Assembly (NCBI GenBank): GCA_963664935.2
Contig: CAXXSE010000007.1
Coordinates: forward strand, 62,001 to 126,000
DNA: 64,000 nucleotides
Direction: 5' to 3'
Source of the DNA: G963664935 sp963664935
GTDB taxonomy: Bacteria; Pseudomonadota; Gammaproteobacteria; Methylococcales; G963664935
The position numbers were made by a program, and so were the translations under genes. Each line of letters starts with the position of its first letter. Position 1 is the first letter of the stretch. The notes under the pieces were generated by a model, which was not told the origin of the DNA, made no database searches, and saw only the letters and a program-made list of their open reading frames with translations. Below are positions 1 to 9,347 of this stretch, one piece after another.

Positions 1-733
1 CGGCATCCACGGTATCGTTGATGAGTATTCCTTCCTGAAAGGTAATAGGTTGTCGACCCACGGTAAAACCCAGGTCCAATGGAAGGACACCCTGGGGATC
101 CAGGTTAGGGAAAAGGCTTCCAAGATCACCCTCAAAATACAGGGTTTCCACATCAATGTTAAATGCGTCCTTGAAACCATTATCACCCGACCCGGAAAAG
201 GTATAGCGAGTGAAATCCGTCAACTTATTTTGATCGAGCGGGCGTATTCCAAGAACCACTTTCTCGGTTCCGGTTAATTGCAAATTGAAATAAGCATCTA
301 ACCTATTCGCCCATTCCGTTTCGCGAGTCCCCGTCGGAATCGCGTCATTATCGAATGTCTGAACAGCGGTTCGGTAAATGCCATAGGCCCAAAACCTTGG
401 TTGCCAAACAGCACCGATGAGTGGCACCTCAAAACCCCCATAAAGGTTTCCGGTGCCAAGGAATGGATCGCCTATTTCTATAGCTAAAGCCGGGCGTCCA
501 GGAATTCCACCAATTGACTTGAATGGGATATAGGTTTCCGAGGGCACCACGACTGTAACTTTTTCGCCAAGCGGCCATACCGGGTCGTACCAATGCGATT
601 CTTCACCCATTCCCTCAGCACTGACCGGGCAGACCACTACGGCCATCAAAACCAGCACCATTAATACCGAACGATAGGCACGGTGAAAACCGTTCCCCAA
701 TTGCTTACTTAGATTCACTTTAAAATCCCCCAT
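1..733 (-). CDS. Putative outer-membrane beta-barrel protein, C-terminus beyond window
   Basis: The minus strand is open from an ATG at 733 to the window edge, about 244 codons with no stop. The product starts with a basic n-region and a hydrophobic segment (SVLMVLVLMAVVVCPVSA), a convincing signal peptide. It continues with alternating aromatic and polar stretches (FWAYGIYRTAVQTF, ANRLDAYFNLQL, VVLGIRPLDQ, ALYFEGDL-like patterns) typical of transmembrane beta strands. An in-frame GTG at 718 is an alternative start with a better purine-rich stretch upstream. The gene lies 67 bp downstream of the multiheme cytochrome gene on the same strand, so the two probably form one operon. An outer-membrane barrel beside a multiheme cytochrome suggests a porin-cytochrome arrangement for electron transfer across the envelope; that role is inference. 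The exact family is not recognised. Confidence 0.7.
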   Translation of the reverse strand, partial: MGDFKVNLSKQLGNGFHRAYRSVLMVLVLMAVVVCPVSAEGMGEESHWYDPVWPLGEKVTVVVPSETYIPFKSIGGIPGRPALAIEIGDPFLGTGNLYGGFEVPLIGAVWQPRFWAYGIYRTAVQTFDNDAIPTGTRETEWANRLDAYFNLQLTGTEKVVLGIRPLDQNKLTDFTRYTFSGSGDNGFKDAFNIDVETLYFEGDLGSLFPNLDPQGVLPLDLGFTVGRQPITFQEGILINDTVDA

Positions 734-800
734 TCAAATCACCCACGAGTCGGTCCTTCAGTCCACACAATTGTCATGTCATTGACGACATTTTGGAATA

Positions 801-2762
801 TCACTTCATGTTGAATACGACTTCTCGGTGCCACAATTCCTGAGTCCCGGCAACCAAGGCGTCGACCGCTTGTTTTGGGGTTAAGCCGTAGTCAAAACCA
901 ACGCTCTGAATAGCCAACAAAAGATTCACTGGAGCCCGGCTGCTCCAAAAGTTTGATATCCGCTTTGTAGGGACCCTTACCTGTCAGTGCTTTGCCATCT
1001 ATGGAGTATTCAGCCCAACGGTCGCCCAAAGGTTCTATACCTTTTTTGTGGTTCCGTTCAGTGGGAGGTTCTCCGGTAAAAATCAACGACACCGCGGCAG
1101 GCAACACACGTGGTAGCGCGGTTACCGGATAGGGTATGGGGATCACATGTTCAATCTCGCCACCACGGCCATTTTGTGTGACGAAAATAGACTGTAGGCT
1201 AAATAGATCCTTGTCGAGCTCCTCCTTACCCGCATGCACCCAGGATGAGTGACCGTCTCTAAGGTCACCGTTCGGATCTCGGTCTCCAGACCGATAAATC
1301 ACGGTTCCATCGCGATCGGTAACGGACACATCGAGCCAAACCAATCGTTCACCGGTAAAACCCGTGGGAACATTATGTCCTTCCGTACCACTCTTGACCT
1401 GAACCTTAAAGTCGATACCGCTAAGATCGGCCTTCAGGGTGACAATATCACCCATCAGATAACCATTGCGTAACACCTCAAGCCGTTTTTTGCGTGCTAT
1501 TTCCAGGCGGTCGAACTGTATATTGAGGAGTTCTCTCGCATCGTAACGGTCATCCACCGATGCCCACCGAGCGGGGAACACGGCATTTTCCGAAACCGAA
1601 TCTTCAAAATTATCCGTACCCCAACCCGCCGCATGGTCGAATTTTAACCACTCCTCAAGGGTCGCCATCCGCTGGGCATCGTCATTATGCGGAAATATCC
1701 CCGGGTGAATGACCGAATAATCGGGACCCGCGAAAAAGTGATGGTTATCTTACGCGGTTCAGTGGGTACTCCACCTACGATAGCCGCCGGACCATGCTCA
1801 TAGCCCGAGGGAATCCCCTGGATCTTACCCATGTGACAATCCTGGCAGGTAATGCCCTTAGCCGCCGCAGGCGATACCCGGTACTCGCTAAACGCCTCTT
1901 CCAAACGGAATCCATTAAACAGTGTGACATCGTGGCAGGTACCACAAAATGTGGAACTGGAAATGGCGGCTAATTGTTTGACTTCACCGTGAATTTTCCG
2001 TCCCGGAATGTTAGGATCGGTGACCACTCGGTATTCACCCTCCCCCAAGACGCGTTCTAATTCCGCATTTCCGTTAGGTCCATATATCGGCTCCGTCAGG
2101 CCACCTTCGACCAAAGCCAAGCGCCCACTCACCTTATTGTATGGCTTATCGATTCGGTGGCAAACCACGCAGGTAATGCCTTCGCGCGACGTGGGATGCC
2201 GCTTCAAATTTGAAATTATCGGACTCTCACCGAGATTCGCCCCCACCGGGCTGTGGCACCGCAGGCAGAAATCACCATTCGAACCGTTTGCCAATTCGTT
2301 GATTCGGTTATTAAGCGAAAGATAGACCGGACTCAGCTGGGCGTAGGAGTGTTGCTACACGGACCATTCTTTATAATGCTTGGGATGACAACCTTTACAG
2401 GTGCTGGCCGAAGGATAGCGATTTTCCGCAAATAGCGCATCGTGCGCTGCTCGGGCGGTCTCCAACCCGGTCGATTCCTCCTCTTGTGTGTCCTTCGCCC
2501 CGGTTTCGTCGTCGCCCAAAGCTTCATCGCCGTCTAAGAGATCATCTCCGCCTAACAGATCATCGCCGTCCGATAAATCAAGATCATCACCACCTAAAAG
2601 ATCATCGTCTCCTTGAGCAACAAGGAGAGGAGGCTGACCACCGGACATCAGCTGGTAACCCTTATCAGTATCAGTAGCTCTGGCAACCGTTACGGTCATC
2701 CCCAAGGCAAACAGCCATGACCAAACCCACGATGGAATAGCGAAGGATTGATTCACAACCAA
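801..2762 (-). pseudogene. Multiheme cytochrome c, broken by one nonsense codon and two frameshifts
   Basis: Three open segments read as one protein. The N-terminus has a signal peptide (SWVWSWLFALGMTVTVARA) and then an Asp-rich stretch built of DDLLGGDD-like units. Haem-binding CXXCH motifs follow: CKGCH, CLRCH, CVVCH, CGTCH, CQDCH. The C-terminal domain carries GHNVPTGF and VPVNL/GFDYG-type segments known from exported multihaem cytochromes. Lesions: an in-frame TAG (plus strand 2355-2357) inside EWSV*QHSYAQLSP, where homologues usually have a sense codon; a one-base loss near 1741-1746, where the frame changes to HHFFAGPDYSVIHPG; and a further frame change near 931-940, after which the natural C-terminus (APVNLLLAIQSVGFDYG) runs to a TGA at 801. 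The start is uncertain, TTG 2762 or GTG 2756. The intact protein would have been periplasmic or surface-exposed and redox-active. Confidence 0.85.
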
Positions 2763-3065
2763 TCAACCAACCCTTTTTTACCCAAGAACACGCCCATACA
2801 GGGAACCTTTGCCTATGCATTAGTAATACCTCTACACTCAACAATTGCCAACATCCCAATCCAGCTTAGCCGGACCCAGAAACAATCCATCGGCGGAATA
2901 CCCCAATAAGATATCTCGAAAAATCCCAAAACATTTATGTGCTACATTACCCAAAGCAAAATATCAGATATAGCACTTAACTATTTCAAATTACGAGATA
3001 ATTTTCCTTTTTCCGCCGTATATGGGAACAGCCCGATTGTCTCATACACCGCTCATGACATACAA
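2763..3065. other. Intergenic region upstream of the cytochrome gene
   Basis: About 300 bp between the cytochrome start and the target duplication of the adjoining insertion sequence. It is AT-rich from about 2900 and has no convincing ORF or structured RNA. It should hold the promoter of the cytochrome/outer-membrane protein operon, but no clear -35/-10 pair is recognisable. Confidence 0.4.
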
Positions 3066-3070
3066 GTGTA

Positions 3071-4486
3071 AGTCTTGTCCAATATGAAATGGCCCTGAAC
3101 GGGAGCCGTGATTCCAACGTGAAACGGCCCTGTACCTGAGGAGTAATTTCTGCTCATGATGGTCACCTATGGTGATCTATATGAGTGACAAAAAGATAAA
3201 AACATTGGATGACGTTCGCATCTTTCTCGAAGGAACTGTGGAGGTTGAGTTTTCAATTACCAACAAGGAAGAGCGCTACCAGTGGATTCGGCGTACATTG
3301 GTCAAATTCAGTTATATCTCTTGCAGCAAGAACGGTAAGGGATTGATCATCCGCTATCTGGAGCAGGTGAGTGGCTATTCTCCACGGCAAGTGAAACGGC
3401 TGGTACAGCAATACAAAAAAACCGGATACATCAAGCGCCAACAGCGTACAGCATCGGGATTTGAACGCTTCTACCGCCCTGAGGACGCAGTGCTGTTAGC
3501 TGAGACCGACAAGCTCCATGGGACACTCTGCGGTGCAGCCACCAAGAAGATCTGTGAGCGGATGCTTTTGATCTATGAGGATTATCGCTATGAGCGCTTA
3601 GCAAAGATTTCGGTTGCCCATCTCTATAATCTTCGTCATTCTACGTGTTATCAACGACAGCGCCGCCAGTTTGATAAAACCGCTTCAAAACGCTCTCAGA
3701 TAGGCGAGCGACGAAAACCCAATTCAGAAGGTAAACCAGGCTTTCTACGGATCGACACAGTCCATCAGGGCGACCTGGATGGGATCAAAGGGGTTTACCA
3801 TATCAATGCGGTTGATGAAGTCACGCAATTTGAATGTATATTCTCCGTAGAACGGATTACTGAGCGTTTCATGATTCCGGTCCTGGAGATGCTGATCGAA
3901 ATCTTCCCTTTTGTCATCCTGGCATTTCACGCGGATAACGGTTCGGAATACATCAATCATACCGTGGCAAAACTGCTCGGAAAGCTCCATATTGACCTGA
4001 CCAAATCACGCCCACGCCATTCCAACGACAATGCACTCGCCGAGTCCAAGAACGGAACCCTCATCCGCAAACATCTGGGGTACGACCATATCCCGGGGTA
4101 CTGGGCGCCTCAACTTAATGAATTTCACAGAGAGTATTTCAACCCCTATATCAACTTCCATCGTCCTTGCTTTTTTCCTGTCCCAAAAGAAGACAACAAA
4201 GGAAAGGTGAAAAAGAGCTATCCCTACAAGTTAATGATGACACCCTACGAGAAGCTCAAATCATTACCTGATGCAAACCAATATCTCAAACTGGGGACCA
4301 CCTTTAAAAAGCTGGATGCAATTGCCTTCTCAATCAGCGACAATGACGCAGTCAAACAGATGAATGAGGCCAAACGTAAACTTTTCAAAACCATCTTTGA
4401 GCAGGAGCGGAGTATTGCCTGATTTGCCTCTTCAGGTAGATTCTCTACCCCTCTGTTTCAGGGCCATTTATAGATTGGAATAGACT
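3071..4486 (+). mobile_element. Complete insertion sequence with DD35E transposase and 5-bp target duplication
   Basis: The 1416-bp element begins AGTCTTGTCCAATATGAAAT and ends, read on the other strand, AGTCTATTCCAATCTATAAA. These imperfect terminal inverted repeats share AGTCT, TCCAAT and AAATGGCCCTGA. It is flanked by the direct repeat GTGTA at 3066-3070 and 4487-4491, so both ends and the target duplication are intact. The left end has a second copy of the GGCCCTG block (about 3126-3135), possibly a sub-terminal transposase-binding site. The element carries a single transposase gene. Its ends match those of the 227-bp derivative at 6226-6452. Confidence 0.9.
3169..4422 (+). CDS. Integrase-type (rve, DD35E) transposase
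   Basis: A 417-residue protein with an N-terminal DNA-binding region (SGYSPRQVKRLVQQYKKTG, helix-turn-helix-like) and a central retroviral-integrase fold. The catalytic triad is visible as D in RIDTVHQGD, D in FHADNGSEY and E in NALAESKNG; the second and third are separated by exactly 35 residues. The C-terminal part (FNPYINFHRPCF) is the usual end of the rve domain. ATG codons at 3169 and 3181 are both possible starts. The gene fills the IS and appears intact, so the element may still be mobile and could mobilise the short derivative at 6226-6452. Assignment to a named IS family (IS481-like or unclassified) is not certain. Confidence 0.88.
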   Translation: MVIYMSDKKIKTLDDVRIFLEGTVEVEFSITNKEERYQWIRRTLVKFSYISCSKNGKGLIIRYLEQVSGYSPRQVKRLVQQYKKTGYIKRQQRTASGFERFYRPEDAVLLAETDKLHGTLCGAATKKICERMLLIYEDYRYERLAKISVAHLYNLRHSTCYQRQRRQFDKTASKRSQIGERRKPNSEGKPGFLRIDTVHQGDLDGIKGVYHINAVDEVTQFECIFSVERITERFMIPVLEMLIEIFPFVILAFHADNGSEYINHTVAKLLGKLHIDLTKSRPRHSNDNALAESKNGTLIRKHLGYDHIPGYWAPQLNEFHREYFNPYINFHRPCFFPVPKEDNKGKVKKSYPYKLMMTPYEKLKSLPDANQYLKLGTTFKKLDAIAFSISDNDAVKQMNEAKRKLFKTIFEQERSIA

Positions 4487-4494
4487 GTGTAGGG

Positions 4495-4520
4495 TCTCAA
4501 AAATCATTTGGTGATTTCCG
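4495..4520 (-). terminator. Weak hairpin after the kinase gene
   Basis: Just downstream of the kinase stop, the inverted repeat AAATCA/TGATTT is followed on the minus strand by five T residues. The stem is short and AT-rich, so this is only a possible terminator. Confidence 0.3.
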
Positions 4521-4525
4521 AGTCC

Positions 4526-6153
4526 CTATTTTTTTGTGGGACCGGTCGTGAGATAGAAAAAATCGGCCAAAATCGAATCCTTATTTGCATTGTCCAGCGA
4601 AACCCTTAGCTCCGAGAAATATTCCGCGGCGTCTTCCGAGGGTTTGCGGACAACATCAAACAGGGGTTTTTCACTCGCTATAATGGCGACCAAATCTTTA
4701 CCGAAGGGAGGCGCTACTTCCCATTTGTTTTCGCCATTGCCAAGAATATATTGCTTTTTCCCCCTGCTTATGGTGTTTTCCAACTCATTTGTCGGATAAA
4801 GGTGAAAAACAGTCCCGTCTGACTGTACATAATCGGCATAGATATATCCATCTTTTTCCGTGTTGGTTATTTCAAGCTGTATGGTTTCGCCCTCAACATA
4901 TTTTTCCGGGTGTTGATAGGGTCTTATCTTTAGGGACATATTGCCCGCCTGATTGAGTTTCATATATGGATTCAGGATAGGAATTGCCAAGCAGAATGGT
5001 CGCTCCAATGATGTGATGGATATATCCAGCTCGGACTGTCCAACTAGCGCCTCAAGCTGCATCCGCAAACCGACGACATCTTCGGGTTTAAGGAAACCCG
5101 AAACAATAAGTTTACCCTGTGGATTTTGCGTGGCTTTGAGATCACTACAATCGAATCTCTCCAGCAACAAATTTACCCGATTCATATCAATAGCGGGTAT
5201 TTCCGGCGGGAAAAAAAGATCCTTATTCAGAATTGCCAAAACCAAAAGCAAACTGAGCAGTGCGCCCCCCGCAATGAACATAAACCTTCGAAGGCGACCT
5301 TGATGATCAGGATGCTTTGATGTCTTCTCGCATGCCTGAGTTAACGCCGTGCAAAATTCATCCGCCGAGCGGAAGCGATCGTTTGGGTTTTTAGCAAGGG
5401 CTTTATCCAACACATCGTCAAGGGGTCGCGGCATGCTATTGTTTAATTTAATAGAGAGGCGTGAACTACCGTAGCATTGACGATTTTTTGAATCGTGCTC
5501 GCCGGATTTTCACTCGAAAACGGTTTTTCTCCCGTCAAGAGTTGATACAAAACGATACCCGCCGAAAAAATATCCGATCGGTTATCGACCGGTTTCCCAA
5601 GACATTGTTCGGGGGACATATAGGCCGGAGACCCTATAACGGTACCTGTAACAGTCAATTCTGATGTGGCCAGTTTTTCAATGCCGAAATCGGCGACCTG
5701 AATCACGCCATCGTCATTGATCATAATATTGCTTGGTTTAATATCACGATGTGTAACGCCATGGTTATGCGCGCATTGCAGAGCAGAAAGCAATTGTTTC
5801 ATAATCGCCAGGATTTGTTCGATATCAAACGAATATCCAGTATCAAGGAGATCGGATAATAGCTTCCCTTGAACGTACTCCATGACGATATAGCAGTTAT
5901 CTCCGGATTCGTGGTAATCGTAGGTGGCGACAATATTCGGATGTTTGACTCGACGGCAGGCGATTACTTCATTACGAAATCGGTTAAGAAGCTGATCTTT
6001 ATCGGCATCCTGAAAGAGTTCAGGGCGAATAACCTTTAAAGCAACTTCCGCGGGTATATCAAGGTCGATGGCTTTATACACACGCCCCATGCCCCCGGTT
6101 CCAAGTAGAGATTCGATCCGATATTTTCCGATTTTTGAAGGAATATTTTTCAT
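4526..6153 (-). pseudogene. Ser/Thr protein kinase with DUF4384-like C-terminus, frameshifted by a 5-bp duplication
   Basis: The first segment (6153 to 5443) is a Hanks-type kinase: glycine loop GTGGMGRVYKA, VALK lysine, HRDIKPSN catalytic loop, VADFG and GSPAYMSPEQ activation segment. The second segment (from 5434) continues with the kinase C-lobe end (LDDVLDKALAKNPNDRF), a transmembrane helix (FMFIAGGALLSLLLVLAIL) and an extracytoplasmic domain resembling DUF4384 (GYIYADYVQSDGTVFHLYPT, VAPPFGKDL). At the junction the minus strand reads TTAAATTAAAC. Removing one TTAAA unit joins the frames as SLLNNSMPRPLDDV, so a 5-bp tandem duplication is the simplest cause. It is divergent from the FHA gene at 6703, and kinase and FHA protein would be natural partners. 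The kinase domain alone, ending at 5443, might still be made. Confidence 0.85.
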
Positions 6154-6225
6154 GTATCGAATTGTATTATTGATTCGGTTATAGGATTCAGTTTAAAGCA
6201 TCAATTAAAAAGTGGCCATACTACC

Positions 6226-6452
6226 AGTCTATTCCAATCTATAAATGGCCCTGAAATTGGGAACAGATCATGAATAACCTTTTAACTGGAGCGGAAGAGG
6301 TGTCAAGGAGGAGTTTGTAGCGTAGCGGAGGAATCTCCTTGACACTTATGAAGCGTAAGTTAACCTCAATTTATGATCTGTTCTCGGTTTCAGGGCCATT
6401 TCACGTTAGAAATTACCCCCCTCTTCAGGGCCATTTCATATTGGACAAGACT
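6226..6452 (-). mobile_element. 227-bp MITE-like derivative of the 3071-4486 IS, with 5-bp target duplication
   Basis: Its ends match those of the complete IS in reverse orientation. The left end repeats the IS right end (AGTCTATTCCAATCTATAAA) and the right end is the complement of the IS left end (AGTCTTGTCCAATATGAAAT). Both sub-terminal GGCCCTGA blocks are kept. The direct repeat CTACC flanks it at 6221-6225 and 6453-6457, so it arrived by its own transposition event rather than by deletion in place. It codes for nothing. It sits in the divergent intergenic region between the kinase and FHA genes and may alter their promoters. Confidence 0.88.
6261..6383. repeat. Nested inverted repeats forming the core of the MITE
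   Basis: GAACAGATCAT (6261-6271) is complementary to ATGATCTGTTC (6373-6383). Inside it, GTGTCAAGGAG (6300-6310) is complementary to CTCCTTGACAC (6335-6345). The two nested perfect 11-bp stems would form a long cruciform or RNA hairpin. The segment shares nothing obvious with the IS interior, so it was probably acquired. Confidence 0.8.
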
Positions 6453-6702
6453 CTACCTGGAAGTTGATATATTTAAGCTGGAAACTGTCCGAGAATCGAC
6501 TAATCTACCGCGGACAAGCCTGATTGGCCCATTATCCCGATTAATATTGATGAAATACATCCCAATATTTCACACCTATGGCGCGCGCTATCCCTCTCGA
6601 CGGCTCATATTCTCGGACAACCTCCTCGTGGGAACAAGAGATCACAATAATTCTCAATGACCCCGGAGTTCCTAAATCCTTAAATTTTTGACCCACACCA
6701 AA

Positions 6703-7611
6703 ATGAACGGCATACCTTTAGACGTTAACACTGTTTTGTTGATATTGTCAGCCATATTGCTGATATTTTTTATAACCATCTCATTGGTATATGTTCGATC
6801 GCGTAAAAAGGAAACCCATACTACAAAAGTTGTCCAGTCTGACCCTCCCCCTGAGGAACCACCTTTGCCGCGGGCGTTGTTAGTCGATGAGTCAGGTGTT
6901 CTAAAAGATCCTCGCTACCAAATAAAAGGCGTATCGACACTAATCGGCAGGACAAAACCGGATTTGGCTGAAAATTTGGAATACCTAACCATTGATAGTT
7001 CCGCAATCGGGCGAAGACACGCCATTATCGAATATAAACACCACTGTTTTTGGCTAAGTGATTTAAAAAGCTTAAATGGCACGTTTCTGAATGGTAAAAA
7101 AATTACAAGCGAAGTTCGCCTGAAACATGGCGATTCCATTGGTTTTCATAAGTTCACGTTTGGTTTCATATTGCCTTCGTTATCAGCCGACGAAGCAACG
7201 GTTTTTGCGGGCAACTCATTTTTAGACACAAAAAAACCGTCGGTGAAGGAGGCAGTGGCGGAAGAGGATAAAACCGTTGTTTTGAACACAGTTAAACCCC
7301 TCGGAACCGAAGGTCGACCAAATCCAATTTCGGCTCAGGTGGAAAAAACCACGCAAACCGCTGAAAAAGCTATGGAGGAAGACCAAACCGTGGTTTTGAA
7401 TCCGAATCACCCTTCTCGCTCGGAAAACCTCGTGGAAAATCCAGGACCGGGATTTGCGGATGATCAAACCGTCATACTCACGCCTAAAAAGCGACAAATT
7501 CAAGATAAGTCAAAATCTGGAGGATTTGATTTCGATGGTGACACGGAAGACCAACCAACCATCATAATGCAACCCAAAAACATGAAACGGCCACCGGATA
7601 ATTCGGTGTAA
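6703..7611 (+). CDS. Membrane-anchored FHA-domain protein with repeated TV-x-L motifs
   Basis: ATG 6703 is preferred over the upstream TTG at 6688. The N-terminus has one transmembrane helix (TVLLILSAILLIFFITISLVYV), then a proline-rich linker and an FHA domain. The phosphothreonine-binding features are visible: IGR, the S-x-x-H-like SAIGRRHA, and LKSLNGTFLNGKKI with the conserved NGT/N pair. The tail carries four similar short motifs, EEDKTVVLN, EEDQTVVLN, ADDQTVILT and EDQPTIIMQ, plus EATVF just after the FHA domain. Acidic residues before a Thr resemble FHA ligand or kinase target sites. It is divergent from the broken Ser/Thr kinase, so it may have been that kinase's substrate or effector (inference). 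Confidence 0.85.
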   Translation: MNGIPLDVNTVLLILSAILLIFFITISLVYVRSRKKETHTTKVVQSDPPPEEPPLPRALLVDESGVLKDPRYQIKGVSTLIGRTKPDLAENLEYLTIDSSAIGRRHAIIEYKHHCFWLSDLKSLNGTFLNGKKITSEVRLKHGDSIGFHKFTFGFILPSLSADEATVFAGNSFLDTKKPSVKEAVAEEDKTVVLNTVKPLGTEGRPNPISAQVEKTTQTAEKAMEEDQTVVLNPNHPSRSENLVENPGPGFADDQTVILTPKKRQIQDKSKSGGFDFDGDTEDQPTIIMQPKNMKRPPDNSV

Positions 7612-7674
7612 CGCTGGCAGCGGTTATAGTTCAAGTCTGGCGCCAACACTTTTTCAATTCAAAAAGGAGTTAAA

Positions 7675-9327
7675 ATGAAAGCATCCGACCTCTTTGTTCA
7701 ATGCCTGGAAGCCGAAGGCATCGAATATATCTTTGGTGTTCCCGGCGAAGAAAACGCCGATTTCATGATATCCCTTGAGAAATCGGAAACCATTAAATTT
7801 ATTCTCACCCGGCACGAACAAGGCGCGGCCTTCATGGCTGAAATATATGGCCGACTGACGGGGCATCCGGCTGGCTGTTTGGGAACACTCGGGCCCGGCG
7901 CAACCAATCTTATCACCGGAGTAGCCGATTCCAATATGGACCGTGCGCCGATGCTGGTGCTCACGGGACAAGGTTCAACCGAAAGGCTGCATAAGGAATC
8001 GCATCAAATTATGGACGTTGTTCATATGTTTGAACCGGTTACCAAGTGGGCAACCACAATCCTGCACCAGGACAATATCCCGGAAATCGTTCGCAAAGCC
8101 GTCCGCATTTCCCGTACGGAAAAACCAGGTGCGGTACATATTGAGCTACCCGAAGACATCGCCAAGCATCAAACGACGAAAGCTCCACTCCAACCTCAAC
8201 GATTTCGACGCCCGGTCCCTGACGATACTATAGTCGACCACGCCTTCGAAATACTTAAAAATGCAAAACGCCCGATCATCCTGGCGGGTAATGGGTGCAT
8301 CCGAAAACGCGCCAGCAAACAGCTCCGTGTTTTGTGTGAAAAAACCGGCATCGGTGTAATCAGTACTTTTATGGCCAAGGGATGCGTGGATTTTGACGCG
8401 GATTACTGTTTGTACACCATCGGCCTGCAGTCAAAAGATGTCGTCGCCTGCGCGATCGATGCCGCGGACGTTGTCATCACCTTGGGTTATGACATGGTGG
8501 AGTACCATCCCCACTTGTGGAATTCACATGGCGACAAGCATATCATCCATGCGGATTTTCTCCCGGCCGAAATTGATGCCGATTACCATCCGGAAACCTA
8601 GGTTGTCGGCGATCTTGGACATACCTTGTGGATGTTTAATGAACGTGTCGATGCGATGGGAGGCTTACGCTTTGATACTTCACAACAAGCAGCCACGCGC
8701 CGCGCCATGCAAGACGAATTGGCCCTGCACGGAAACGATGAAACCGAAGCTTTGATCAAACCACAAAAAGTACTTTGGGATGTACGGAAATTTTTAGGGG
8801 CCGAAGATATACTACTGTCGGATGTCGGTGCGCACAAAATGTGGATCGCAAGGCACTACCAGTGTCACGAACCCAACACTTGTTTAATACCTAACGGTTT
8901 TTGCTCCATGGGGTTAGCGCTTCCAGGGGCAATAGCCGCGAATTTAGTTTTTCCCGAACGCCAAATACTCGCAATCTGCGGCGATGCGGGTTTCATGATG
9001 AATGTACAGGAAATGGAAACCGCCCGTCGGCTTAATTCAAATATTGTCGTCATGGTTTGGGAAGATCATATGTACGGTTTAATCGCATGGAAACAACAAA
9101 ACGAGTTTGGAAAACATACCGACCTCTCTTTCGGCAATCCTGACTGGAAACAACTTGCCAGTGCATTTGGTTGGCACGGCCATTCGGTGGAAAGAAGTAT
9201 CGATTTATCGAACACCCTTGAACAAGCCTTCAATGAATCAGGTCCGAGCCTCATAGTGATCCCCATTGACTATGGTGAAAACATGAAACTGACGGAAAGA
9301 TTGGGTGATATCGCGTGTCCGATCTAA
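7675..9327 (+). pseudogene. Acetolactate synthase-type ThDP enzyme with an in-frame TAG
   Basis: The reading frame is conserved over 550 codons except for TAG at 8599-8601, in the context YHPET*VVGDLGHTLWM, where relatives have E or Q (one substitution from GAG or CAG). The N-terminal part has the ThDP-activating glutamate (FGVPGEENADF) and GTLGPGATNLITGVADS. The C-terminal part has the ThDP/metal motif GDAG...N (AICGDAGFMMNVQEMETA) and the pyrophosphate-domain end. Overall it resembles the large subunit of catabolic or stand-alone acetolactate synthases, which join two pyruvates into acetolactate. A good ribosome-binding site (AAAGGAG) precedes ATG 7675. The aldehyde dehydrogenase starts 20 bp downstream, so the two form an operon. 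Without readthrough only the first 308 residues are made and the ThDP-binding domain is lost. Confidence 0.88.
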
Positions 9328-9347
9328 ATTTGGGATAAATTGCTGAC

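Noticed and set aside
2530..2640. Short direct repeats resembling a CRISPR or tandem array
   Set aside because: They code for the Asp-rich DDLLGGDD stretch of the cytochrome; there are no spacers or cas genes.
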